From positions 1 to 33,572 of the forward strand of contig JAADGM010000029.1 in the NCBI GenBank assembly GCA_013152375.1: a DNA stretch of 33,572 nt, in the 5' to 3' direction. Below, in pieces: positions 14,831 through 22,237 of the stretch. Under the pieces are notes generated by a model. That model was given only the letters and a program-made list of their open reading frames with translations, had not been told where the DNA came from and did not search any database. How positions within the stretch are numbered: position 1 is the stretch's first letter; the number at the start of each line of letters is the position of its first letter. A program made the translations under genes and the position numbers. Origin of the DNA: FCB group bacterium (lineage in GTDB: Bacteria > Fidelibacterota > Marinisomatia > SCGC-AAA003-L08 > JACNLC01).

Positions 14831-16222
14831 TCAGATGAAGTTAATCCCAGTATTTTTTCCGGCCCGCTCCAGCATCTCTGCACTGATGCGGTTGTGCTCT
14901 GTTATAAGGGCCGCCTCGTCAACAGCAGATAACTGCTCCCGGATGAGAACTTTTCCCTTGACGATGAGATAATCTACAGGAGCGGTTCTCACAGCAAAAA
15001 CCAGTGCTGCCAGGGGATCGCTCATTCCGCCGGCGTATTCGATCCGATCCATGTCAAACAGTGACAGATCGGCTTGTTTGCCCACAGCCAGTTCGCCGAT
15101 ATCATCCCGGCCCAGAACGGCCGCTCCACCCCGCGTGGCCATCCGCAGGACCTCTCTCGCCGTGAGCCAGCAGTCGGAGGCTCTCAATCTGGACAACAGC
15201 AGGGCATTGCGGATCTCCAGCAGCATATTCCCGGAATCGTTGGATGCCGAGCCATCCACTCCCAAACTTACGTGAACACCCGCCTGCAGCAGTTCTCTGA
15301 TCCGGGCAATGCCTGAACCGAGACGCATATTTGAGGATGGACAGTGGGATATGCCGGCGCCTGCCTCACCCAGTTCTTCAATTTCAGCATCGGATAAATG
15401 GACGGCATGAGCAAACCAGCTGCTGCCGGTGAGCCAGTCCAGGGATTTTATATAAGCAACCGGCCGTTTACCCGTATTTTCCAGACAATATCTTTCTTCG
15501 TCCAGGGTTTCGGCCAGATGTGTGTGCAGTCTGAGACCGTTCGCCCGGGCGAAGTCTGCCGTCTCACGCATGAGGTCAGGGGTAACGGAAAAGGGGGAAC
15601 AGGGTGCTAAAGAGATCCTCACCATGGCGCCGGGGCTCTCATCGTGCCACCGTTTCAGCAGTCTTTCGGTGTCCTGTCGAATTTCCGTCTCGGTCTGAAC
15701 TGTGTCATCCGGAGGTAATCCGCCCATGGATTTCCCCAGTGACATTGACCCTCGGGTCGGTTGAAAACGGATCCCCAGATCCCGGGCAGCTTCTATTTCC
15801 GTATCGATGAGTGTCGGACTGGCCTGGCGGGGAAAGAGATACAAGTGATCCGAACTGGTAGTGACGCCGGACTTCATTAATTCCAGCAGACCGGTTTTCG
15901 TGCTGACAGCAACAGCTTCGGTGGTGAGTTCCCGCCAGACTTCATAATGATTTGTCAACCAACTGAACAGCGGCTGAGTCTGCATGAGAGGTATATTCCG
16001 CGTGAGGGTCTGATACAGATGATGGTGAGTATTGATAAACCCGGGCAGGACAACCATCCGGTGAGCATCAATCGTTTCATCCACGGGAACACCTTCGTAA
16101 TCCTCTCTGCCCAGGGAAACGATGCGGTCGTCCTCAATGAGGATATGCCCGCCGGAAAATTCTTCTCCGGCGTCATTTTGCGTTGCGACGCGCAAAGGGT
16201 TTTTAATCAGGATACGCTGCAT
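14831..16222 (-). CDS. Amidohydrolase, probable 8-oxoguanine deaminase
   Basis: This 463-residue metal-dependent hydrolase belongs to the cytosine deaminase-like branch of amidohydrolases. The metal ligands are in FINTHHHLYQTLTR, LHTHLAETLDE, WFAHAVHLSD and LGVDGSASND. The stretches FSWLTNHYEVWRELT, TRGSMSLGKSMGGLPPDD and SLAPCSPFSVTPDLM are the ones I associate with 8-oxoguanine deaminase, which gives uric acid and ammonia. Hydroxyatrazine and isoxanthopterin hydrolases are related alternatives. The ATG at 16222 is preferred; the ORF track's TTG at 16261 adds 13 residues without support. It heads the operon with the three xanthine dehydrogenase subunits, so it probably works on an oxidised purine. 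Confidence 0.82.
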   Translation of the reverse strand: MQRILIKNPLRVATQNDAGEEFSGGHILIEDDRIVSLGREDYEGVPVDETIDAHRMVVLPGFINTHHHLYQTLTRNIPLMQTQPLFSWLTNHYEVWRELTTEAVAVSTKTGLLELMKSGVTTSSDHLYLFPRQASPTLIDTEIEAARDLGIRFQPTRGSMSLGKSMGGLPPDDTVQTETEIRQDTERLLKRWHDESPGAMVRISLAPCSPFSVTPDLMRETADFARANGLRLHTHLAETLDEERYCLENTGKRPVAYIKSLDWLTGSSWFAHAVHLSDAEIEELGEAGAGISHCPSSNMRLGSGIARIRELLQAGVHVSLGVDGSASNDSGNMLLEIRNALLLSRLRASDCWLTAREVLRMATRGGAAVLGRDDIGELAVGKQADLSLFDMDRIEYAGGMSDPLAALVFAVRTAPVDYLIVKGKVLIREQLSAVDEAALITEHNRISAEMLERAGKNTGINFI

Positions 16223-16277
16223 GTTAAATTCTCTTGCTTCTACGATGATCGTTCCGAACAACCGCTGTTCCGGTTAG

Positions 16278-16319
16278 AGCCTTAAATACGAGCTCCATCC
16301 CGGCAGCAAATTTAAGGCT
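16278..16319. promoter_or_regulatory. Long inverted repeat between ygfK and the deaminase gene
   Basis: AGCCTTAAAT and ATTTAAGGCT are perfect 10-base arms separated by 22 bases, 56-97 bases upstream of the deaminase start. No T-run follows in the minus direction. It lies in the only gap above 200 bases in the catabolic run, so it may mark an internal promoter, operator or mRNA processing structure for the xanthine dehydrogenase sub-operon. Confidence 0.45.
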
Positions 16320-16381
16320 GCTTTCGCCCCAACCTGGAGCATTTCCCGGGATCGGGTCAAGGCTCGGATTTGGGGCAGGTT

Positions 16382-16525
16382 TTAGCACTGTTTTGCCACT
16401 CCCACCCAGATTTTTTCGGCATTTTCCAACAGGATGGCCATTTCAACAGCTCTACCCGTGTCGGCCTGATGCCTGATGGATACCCGCAGCCAATTGAGCC
16501 CGGATAATCCCCAGCGTTTCAGAAT
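16382..16525 (-). pseudogene. Protein-like open frame overlapping the ygfK 3' end (possible gene remnant)
   Basis: In the frame shifted by one base from ygfK, 47 codons run from just after a TGA to a TAA at 16382-16384, 70 bases past the ygfK stop. The reading includes GLNWLRVSIRHQADTG and AVEMAILLENAEKIW. The first part resembles the C-terminus of fold-type I aminotransferases, where an arginine in an LR-V/I-S/T-I context binds substrate carboxylate. It may be the tail of a lost aminotransferase gene. Alternatively the second half is a former or alternative tail of YgfK, since a 7-base tandem duplication at 16465-16478 separates the frames. Only sequence coherence supports it. Confidence 0.4.
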
Positions 16526-19500
16526 TCAGCAGGGCCGTCATTTCTGGTCCGCTGTAGCGGAATCCCTGCGCAGAAAGCTGCAGTGTAGTTTTCCGGTGGT
16601 TTTTTAAAAACTGCAAGACCTCACCGTCAAAATAAAACCCGTCCTGTTCTGTTTCAAATGCCTCCCGGGAGAGAAAGACCTTCGGCTTGTCTGCAAATGG
16701 CCGGCCGGCAGTGGGGCAAAAGGTTGTGCAGTTTCCGCACTCGTTGCAGAAATCACCGATATTGAGAACCTGGTGGGCTTGATCCAATTTAAAGGTCACT
16801 GATTCACTGATCTGAATTTTATCCATCTCTCCGGTAACGGTCTGCAGCTGATATTCCCGGGGCTCTACACGATAGCTGATATTGGCCAGATTCGGGCAGA
16901 CACTCACACAAATATTGCAGACTTCATCACAATAAAGACAGCGGGCTGCTTCCCTCCGGGCTTCATCTTCCGTCAGGGTCCGGCTGATGAGGTTGAAATC
17001 AACCTGTTCGTGGGAAATGAAGTCCTCCATCACCGCACCGTACTCCCGGTGCGACAGCTTTTTCTGATAGTCAACGTCTTTCAGATTCACGGACCGGCTG
17101 GTTGTATTATTGTATTTTTCCCGGGCACTTTCCAGAATGCAGGCAGCCGCTCTCCGCCCGTCACCTACAGCATTGACCACAGACGAAGCCCCTCTTAACG
17201 CATCACCCCCGTAAAAGACCTGCCCGCCGGTGGATGTCCCTGACGCGGCGCTGACCACATCTACCCCGTTTTCGAGCAGCCCTGCCTCCACATCCTGACC
17301 GATGGCCGGAATGAGAGTGTCAAACTGCAGGATCCGGGAGGGTGCTGATGATCTGATGGAAACCCTGCGACCGCTGGCATCCTTTGCCGTACCGGGTTCC
17401 ATTACGGTACAGTGAACCCGAAGCCTCCCATCCGATGCTTCAATTTTTTCCGGCGCCAATAGCTGGATGAGGTTGATCCCTTCTTTCAAAGCATCCTGTA
17501 TCTCATCCTGATCCGCCGGCATTTCACGCCGGGTTCTGCGATAGAGTATGGAGACTTCACCTGCCGGCCCCACCAGCCGACGGGCGGTCCTGGCCGCGTC
17601 GATAGCCGTATTTCCGCCGCCGATGACTGCAACGCTCCTGCCGATTTGCACTTCTTTACCCGCTTTCACAGCAGCTAAAAACTGAATGGGATCGAGCACA
17701 CCCGGAAGGTTTTCACCGGGAATCCCCAGGTTTTTATTCAGTGCTGCCCCCACGGAGATATAAATAAAATCATAGTCTGCCCGGAGGATCTTCAATCGGT
17801 CACGGTCGATATGCTCGCCGTGGCGGATATCCACACCGAGCTTCTCAATGGTCTCAATATCCCCTGCGATAACTTCATCCGGCAGTCTGAAAACCGGAAT
17901 ACCTCGTGAGACCATTCCTCCTGCCCGGGAATCCGCCTCAAAAACGGTGACTTCAAAGCCTTCCAACGCCAGAAAATAGGCGCAGGAAAGTCCCGAGGGA
18001 CCTGCGCCGATGATTGCGGCGGTCTGCCCCGTCGGTTCCGAGCCATCAGGGACCATATGCCCGGAGCGCTCAATGAGGAAGCGTTTGATCTCGCGGATGA
18101 GCAGGGTATTGTCGAGATTGTTTCGGGTGCATTTAAGTTGACAGAGATGATCACATACATAGCCCGTGACCCCCGGGAAAGGGTTCGTGCGCAGAACGAC
18201 TCCGGCAGCCCTTTGAAAGTCCCCTATGGCAGTGTAATACAAATAACGGGGAATTTCCTGATCGGTCGCGCAATACTCGACACACGGCGCTTTGATGCAG
18301 TCAAAGGATTCCAGATTCCGGTCGGTCTTAATGGTTTCGAAGGCATCCGGTCTGGTCCGGTAGCGGGGATCTTCGCAGACCGTTTCGGCATAACCGGTGA
18401 GGACGGCCAGACCTGCCTGTGCAGCTGTGGCTTCCGTCGGTGCCAGAGACTTGATATAATCTTCAAGGGAGCATACCGAATGCGATTTGAAAACATGGGT
18501 AAGGGCTTCGAGATACTGCAGCAGCCGCGTATAGCCGCCGGGCTTCAGCAGGTCGCTGCAGGTTGTTACGGGTTTGATATCGCAGCCGATCACTGAAACA
18601 ATATTGAAAGCATCCACACCGGCTGAAAAAGAAATATCCAGTTTGCCCCCAAAGCTTTGCTGCAGGCGCGCCGCCAGATTGATGCTGATGGGATGCAGCG
18701 GACGCCCACTGAGATAGGCCATGGATTCGGAAGGCGGAAAAACCGACTTGTGATTCTCTACTTCCAGGGTATTGGTGAGTTTCAGGCCGAAGTGCAGTCC
18801 TTTATCCCGGGCACACTCCCGGAGGTTCTCCAGCAGTATTAGGGCTTCATCATATTTCAGATCATGCCGGAAAGCTTCATCCGGTACAATCACCTGATCA
18901 TATCCCAGCCGGACATTCAGGATCTCACGCACCCGGTCCGCACCCAGCAGGGTTGGGTTCAGCTTGATCGTAGTGTGATAGCCCCGGTCTTCCAGAAAAT
19001 AGCGGCCGATCTTTTCAATTTCATCCGGTGGACACCCGTGCATCGTGGATACCGTCAGGCTCTCCGAAATCCGGGCGGGGATATCAATATCTTTAACGGC
19101 CGGATAAAAAGACGAAAGACGGTCGAGTTTCTCGCTGAGCTGCTCTGAGGAATCCTCCATCAGATCCAGAAAATGCTGTACATTCGCGCTGCGTATACCC
19201 TTTAGATCATAGCCTGCGCTCATATTGAAAATAACGCCGGGACCCTTTGTAGTAATCCAGGAAAATTTTTCTCTCAACAGGTGAATGAGGATCCAGGCAT
19301 TGAGATATTCTTCATGGGATTGCCGCAGTTTCAACTCCTGTGACCATTCACAGTTGTAGCCTTCATCTTCCATGTCAATACAGGGCTTGGCGACTTCCAG
19401 TTCATCCAGTGTCTGGATCGTCTTCAGCTCAATATAGCGGGCACCGCAAAGCCAGGCAGCTATGATATTCTGGGAAAGCTGAGTATGGGGTCCTGCGGCC

Positions 19501-19676
19501 ACGCCGATGGGGGTCTCCAGGATTTCCCCGTATCGTTCCATTCTGAAAACATCATTGGGATCAGGGTGAAAAAAAAGGTCTGAGTAGATTCCAAGGATGG
19601 AGCTATTTTGCTCAAATTCAGTCAGAATTCTGCTCAACAGCTTTTCGATCGGAAGGGGTGTCAGTCGATCAGACAT
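16452..19676 (-). CDS. ygfK: YgfK-type flavo-iron-sulfur reductase (urate/selenate reductase family)
   Basis: This 1074-residue protein matches E. coli YgfK across its length. The N-terminal half is a dihydroorotate/dihydropyrimidine-dehydrogenase-like barrel (GVAAGPHTQLSQNI, STMHGCPPDEIE, KLNPTLLG). A cysteine-rich linker (CDHLCQLKCTR) precedes a GltD-like NAD(P)H/FAD module (IIGAGPSGLSCAYF near residue 565 and VIGGGNTAIDAAR). The C-terminus has two [4Fe-4S] clusters (CLYCDEVCNICVSVCP and CNECGNCTTFCP). Long called a putative selenate reductase, it is now linked genetically to anaerobic uric acid breakdown, where a reductive attack on the purine ring is expected. Its start overlaps the FAD-subunit gene by 8 bases. 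The last five residues follow a 7-base duplication that changes the frame (see findings); the E. coli protein ends at about the same place. Confidence 0.94.
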   Translation of the reverse strand: MSDRLTPLPIEKLLSRILTEFEQNSSILGIYSDLFFHPDPNDVFRMERYGEILETPIGVAAGPHTQLSQNIIAAWLCGARYIELKTIQTLDELEVAKPCIDMEDEGYNCEWSQELKLRQSHEEYLNAWILIHLLREKFSWITTKGPGVIFNMSAGYDLKGIRSANVQHFLDLMEDSSEQLSEKLDRLSSFYPAVKDIDIPARISESLTVSTMHGCPPDEIEKIGRYFLEDRGYHTTIKLNPTLLGADRVREILNVRLGYDQVIVPDEAFRHDLKYDEALILLENLRECARDKGLHFGLKLTNTLEVENHKSVFPPSESMAYLSGRPLHPISINLAARLQQSFGGKLDISFSAGVDAFNIVSVIGCDIKPVTTCSDLLKPGGYTRLLQYLEALTHVFKSHSVCSLEDYIKSLAPTEATAAQAGLAVLTGYAETVCEDPRYRTRPDAFETIKTDRNLESFDCIKAPCVEYCATDQEIPRYLYYTAIGDFQRAAGVVLRTNPFPGVTGYVCDHLCQLKCTRNNLDNTLLIREIKRFLIERSGHMVPDGSEPTGQTAAIIGAGPSGLSCAYFLALEGFEVTVFEADSRAGGMVSRGIPVFRLPDEVIAGDIETIEKLGVDIRHGEHIDRDRLKILRADYDFIYISVGAALNKNLGIPGENLPGVLDPIQFLAAVKAGKEVQIGRSVAVIGGGNTAIDAARTARRLVGPAGEVSILYRRTRREMPADQDEIQDALKEGINLIQLLAPEKIEASDGRLRVHCTVMEPGTAKDASGRRVSIRSSAPSRILQFDTLIPAIGQDVEAGLLENGVDVVSAASGTSTGGQVFYGGDALRGASSVVNAVGDGRRAAACILESAREKYNNTTSRSVNLKDVDYQKKLSHREYGAVMEDFISHEQVDFNLISRTLTEDEARREAARCLYCDEVCNICVSVCPNLANISYRVEPREYQLQTVTGEMDKIQISESVTFKLDQAHQVLNIGDFCNECGNCTTFCPTAGRPFADKPKVFLSREAFETEQDGFYFDGEVLQFLKNHRKTTLQLSAQGFRYSGPEMTALLNSETLGIIRAQLAAGIHQASGRHG
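16465..16478. repeat. 7-bp tandem duplication in the ygfK 3' end
   Basis: CCTGATG occurs twice without spacing. Because 7 is not a multiple of 3, gain or loss of one copy switches the YgfK C-terminus between the present five-residue tail and a 26-residue tail ending at 16382. Confidence 0.85.
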
Positions 19677-20511
19677 GTCTTTTTTTCAAAATAGACAATA
19701 TTGCAAACTGGAGAATATTTTTCAGCGCCTTACGGCGGTATGCCGCTGAGGCCCTGATATCTGTGATGGGAGCGATCTCACTATCGATGATGGCCAGATG
19801 TTCCGCGAGGTTATCCGGATCCCGGTTCAGCTCTTCGGTAAAGCGGTTCAAAGACACCACTGTGGGGGCCACCGCTCCCGCCGTGATGGAGATAAATTCC
19901 ACTGCTGCCCCGGTTTTGCGATATACCAATGCACAGTTTACAACCGATATGGCCATGGTCCGGCGCAGACCCAATTTATGAAATTCCGATTGTGCACCAT
20001 AGTCTTTCAAACGGACAGTGCTAAGCAGCTCATCCGGCCGCAGTGCTGTCCTGCCTGGTCCCAGCAGAAAATCCTCTAATGGCAGAACCCGACTGCCTTG
20101 CGAAGATTCCAAAATGATCTCTGCCCCAAATGCCAGAAGACCCGGGAGCAGATCACCTGCGGGAGAGGCGTTACAAATGTTGCCTCCTACTGTAGCTCTG
20201 TGCCGGATCTGCAGGCCGGCGAACTTTTCGCAGGCTGCCTGCAGGGCTGCAAACTTGCTGGTCACCCTTGCATGCCGGCGGAGGTCCTCCACTGTGGTCA
20301 GGGCACCAATCTCAATCCCATCCCGGGTTTCACGGATACTTTTCAGGTGCGGGATTTTCTTCAAATCGATGAGGGTTGCCGGGAGAGCTTCTCCTCGTTC
20401 AAAACGGGGCATGAGGTCAGTGCCACCTGCCAGCAAAAGGGAATCCGACAGCCCTGTTTTGGCGGTCAACTCAAAGTAGGTCTGCAAATTTTCAGGTTGA
20501 AGGTAAATCAT
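19669..20511 (-). CDS. ygfM: SDMH FAD-binding subunit (YgfM-like)
   Basis: This 280-residue protein is the FAD subunit of the second molybdenum hydroxylase. It has the two FAD-binding loops LLAGGTDLMPRFE (about residue 26) and RATVGGNICNASPAGD (about residue 107), both in normal form, and the CO-dehydrogenase flavoprotein C-terminal domain. In E. coli the equivalent YgfM sits beside ygfK, ssnA and xdhD. Here its ATG overlaps the stop codon of the Fe-S subunit gene by one base, and its end overlaps ygfK by 8 bases, so the three are translated together. The Mo partner is encoded about 6.5 kb away in the same transcription direction. Confidence 0.92.
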   Translation of the reverse strand: MIYLQPENLQTYFELTAKTGLSDSLLLAGGTDLMPRFERGEALPATLIDLKKIPHLKSIRETRDGIEIGALTTVEDLRRHARVTSKFAALQAACEKFAGLQIRHRATVGGNICNASPAGDLLPGLLAFGAEIILESSQGSRVLPLEDFLLGPGRTALRPDELLSTVRLKDYGAQSEFHKLGLRRTMAISVVNCALVYRKTGAAVEFISITAGAVAPTVVSLNRFTEELNRDPDNLAEHLAIIDSEIAPITDIRASAAYRRKALKNILQFAILSILKKRHV

Positions 20512-20999
20512 TATCTTCGGTCTCTACTCACGGATTCAATAGCATCCACAATTTTCTGATAACCTGTGCAGCGGCAGATATTCCCGGACAGGTCTTGCCT
20601 GATCTCCTCCCGCGTGAGCTGCTCATGGTCCCGGAGCATCTGTTCTCCACTGAGGATCATTCCGGGTATGCAGAAGCCGCACTGAACAGAATGATGATCG
20701 ATAAAGGCCTGCTGCAGGGGCGTAAGGTTGCCGTTCCTGGACAATCCTTCGATAGTTGTGATCTCCATGCCGTGCGTTTCCACGGCAAATATCAGGCAGG
20801 CGTCCACAGTCAGCCCATCCAGCAGCACCGTGCAGGCCCCGCATTCGCCCTCGCCGCAGACTTCTTTGGTTCCTGTTAAACCCAGCTCTTCTCTTAGAAA
20901 ATCCAGCAACCGTAAATGAGTGGGGATACGCCTGCGAACGGGAGTTCCGTTAACCGTCAGTTCAAGATCAAAATAATCCGTGTTTGACACACTCAGCAT
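20511..20999 (-). CDS. SDMH [2Fe-2S] subunit
   Basis: This 162-residue electron-transfer subunit carries the ferredoxin-like cluster ligands in CGEGECGACTVLLDG with a following cysteine, and the second cluster in CGFCIPGMIL and ICRCTGYQKI. In E. coli XdhD this domain is fused to the molybdenum subunit; here it is a separate gene, as in many anaerobes. It starts 7 bases inside the 3' end of the threonine-synthase-like gene and overlaps the FAD gene, so it belongs to the second hydroxylase rather than to the complete set at 11.3-14.8 kb. Confidence 0.92.
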   Translation of the reverse strand: MLSVSNTDYFDLELTVNGTPVRRRIPTHLRLLDFLREELGLTGTKEVCGEGECGACTVLLDGLTVDACLIFAVETHGMEITTIEGLSRNGNLTPLQQAFIDHHSVQCGFCIPGMILSGEQMLRDHEQLTREEIRQDLSGNICRCTGYQKIVDAIESVSRDRR

Positions 21000-22237
21000 A
21001 AATCTGCCTGCCGTAAAAACTCCCGCACGGCCGGGAAAACCGGTTCTACCGGAGACGGGATCATAATTTTCCTTTTGGCGGACTCAATATCTTTCAGTCC
21101 GGAGCCGGTGATGAGCAGCACTGCGGATTGCATCCCGGTCACCAGGTTTTCATGCACAGCCTTCTGATACCCGGCATAGGCGGAAGCTGCTGCGGGCTCG
21201 GCGAAGATGCCCGTACGGGTGGCCAGGTCTTTCTGACCCTTTAGAATCTCATCGTCCGTCACCGTGATACCGAAACCGCCGGAGGACTTCACGGCATTCA
21301 GAGCCTTTAAACCATCCCTTGGGAAATCCACACAAATGCTGTCAGCCACGGTATGAGCGTCAACGGGAGCAAGATCAGCCCCGGACTCCAGGGCTTTGAC
21401 TATAGCAGCGGAATTCTCCGCCTGTACGGCGATAAGTCCCGGTATAGTCTCGATCCAGCCCAATTGCTGCAGATCGTAAAATCCTTTGTAAACACCGCCG
21501 GCAATACAGCCGTCACCCGTCGGAATAAATACCCAGTCCGGCATCTGCCAGTTCAACTGTTCGGCAATTTCCAAAGCCACCGTTTTTTTACCCTCCGACA
21601 GCATTGGATTAATGCCTGTACTTCGGGAGTACCACCCGAACTGTTCAGCAACCTGCATCGAGAGGTCAAAAGCTTCATCATAAGTCCCGCCCACGGGAAT
21701 GAGCGTGGCGCCGTACTGCAGGATCTGGGTGAGTTTGGCCGCCGGTGCGGTAGCCGGGGCAAGAATGACCGCCCGAAGACCATAATAGGCTGCCAGCGCT
21801 GCCAGTGAAGCTGCAGCATTGCCGGTGGAAGCAGCTATCAGAGTCTTCTTTTGTAGTTCCATTGCGTGTTGTACTCCCACCGCAGTGGCCCTGTCTTTCA
21901 GCGAGCCGGAAGGATTGCGTGTATCGTCTTTGAGATAAAGCTGCTGCTCCTCGTCAGAAGATCCCCGGGGGACCTTCAGCAATGGGGTCCCGCCCACATG
22001 CAAACCGGATGTCAGGGGAGTTCGCTTTAACGGCAGGAGCGGGCCATAGCGCCAGATCGAGGGTTCGGGATTTGCTTTGAGTAAATCTTTTGACCAGACC
22101 TTCTTTAAACGGTCATAATGATAAACGACATCCAGATTATTCCCGCACTCACAGCGGTAACGAAAGGGTTCCGGGGCAAATTCTTTACCGCAGCAGACAC
22201 ATTTGTACCCCAGCACAAATTGCAGATTTTCAGGCAT
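20993..22237 (-). CDS. Threonine-synthase-like PLP enzyme with zinc ribbon
   Basis: This 414-residue enzyme is a fold-type II PLP protein of the threonine synthase family. An N-terminal zinc ribbon (YKCVCCGKEF and RYRCECGNN) precedes the core. The PLP lysine is in DDTRNPSGSLKDRA, the phosphate-binding and substrate loop is ASTGNAAASLA, and a glycine-rich ITGSGLKD lies near the C-terminus. Family members carry out beta- or gamma-elimination/replacement on amino acids. No hom or thrB gene is near, and the gene is locked between a second PLP gene and the Fe-S subunit (its ATG overlaps the upstream stop by one base), so threonine synthesis is unlikely to be its job here. A lyase acting on a purine-derived amino acid such as 2,3-diaminopropionate is a hypothesis. 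Confidence 0.88.
   Translation of the reverse strand: MPENLQFVLGYKCVCCGKEFAPEPFRYRCECGNNLDVVYHYDRLKKVWSKDLLKANPEPSIWRYGPLLPLKRTPLTSGLHVGGTPLLKVPRGSSDEEQQLYLKDDTRNPSGSLKDRATAVGVQHAMELQKKTLIAASTGNAAASLAALAAYYGLRAVILAPATAPAAKLTQILQYGATLIPVGGTYDEAFDLSMQVAEQFGWYSRSTGINPMLSEGKKTVALEIAEQLNWQMPDWVFIPTGDGCIAGGVYKGFYDLQQLGWIETIPGLIAVQAENSAAIVKALESGADLAPVDAHTVADSICVDFPRDGLKALNAVKSSGGFGITVTDDEILKGQKDLATRTGIFAEPAAASAYAGYQKAVHENLVTGMQSAVLLITGSGLKDIESAKRKIMIPSPVEPVFPAVREFLRQADLC

Noticed and set aside
18057-18596. 179-codon plus-strand ORF
   Set aside because: Antisense to ygfK; no family pattern and no ribosome site.
20993-22237. Threonine biosynthesis gene thrC
   Set aside because: Family match is to threonine synthases, but no hom or thrB is near and the gene is translationally coupled inside the purine run; the symbol was withheld.
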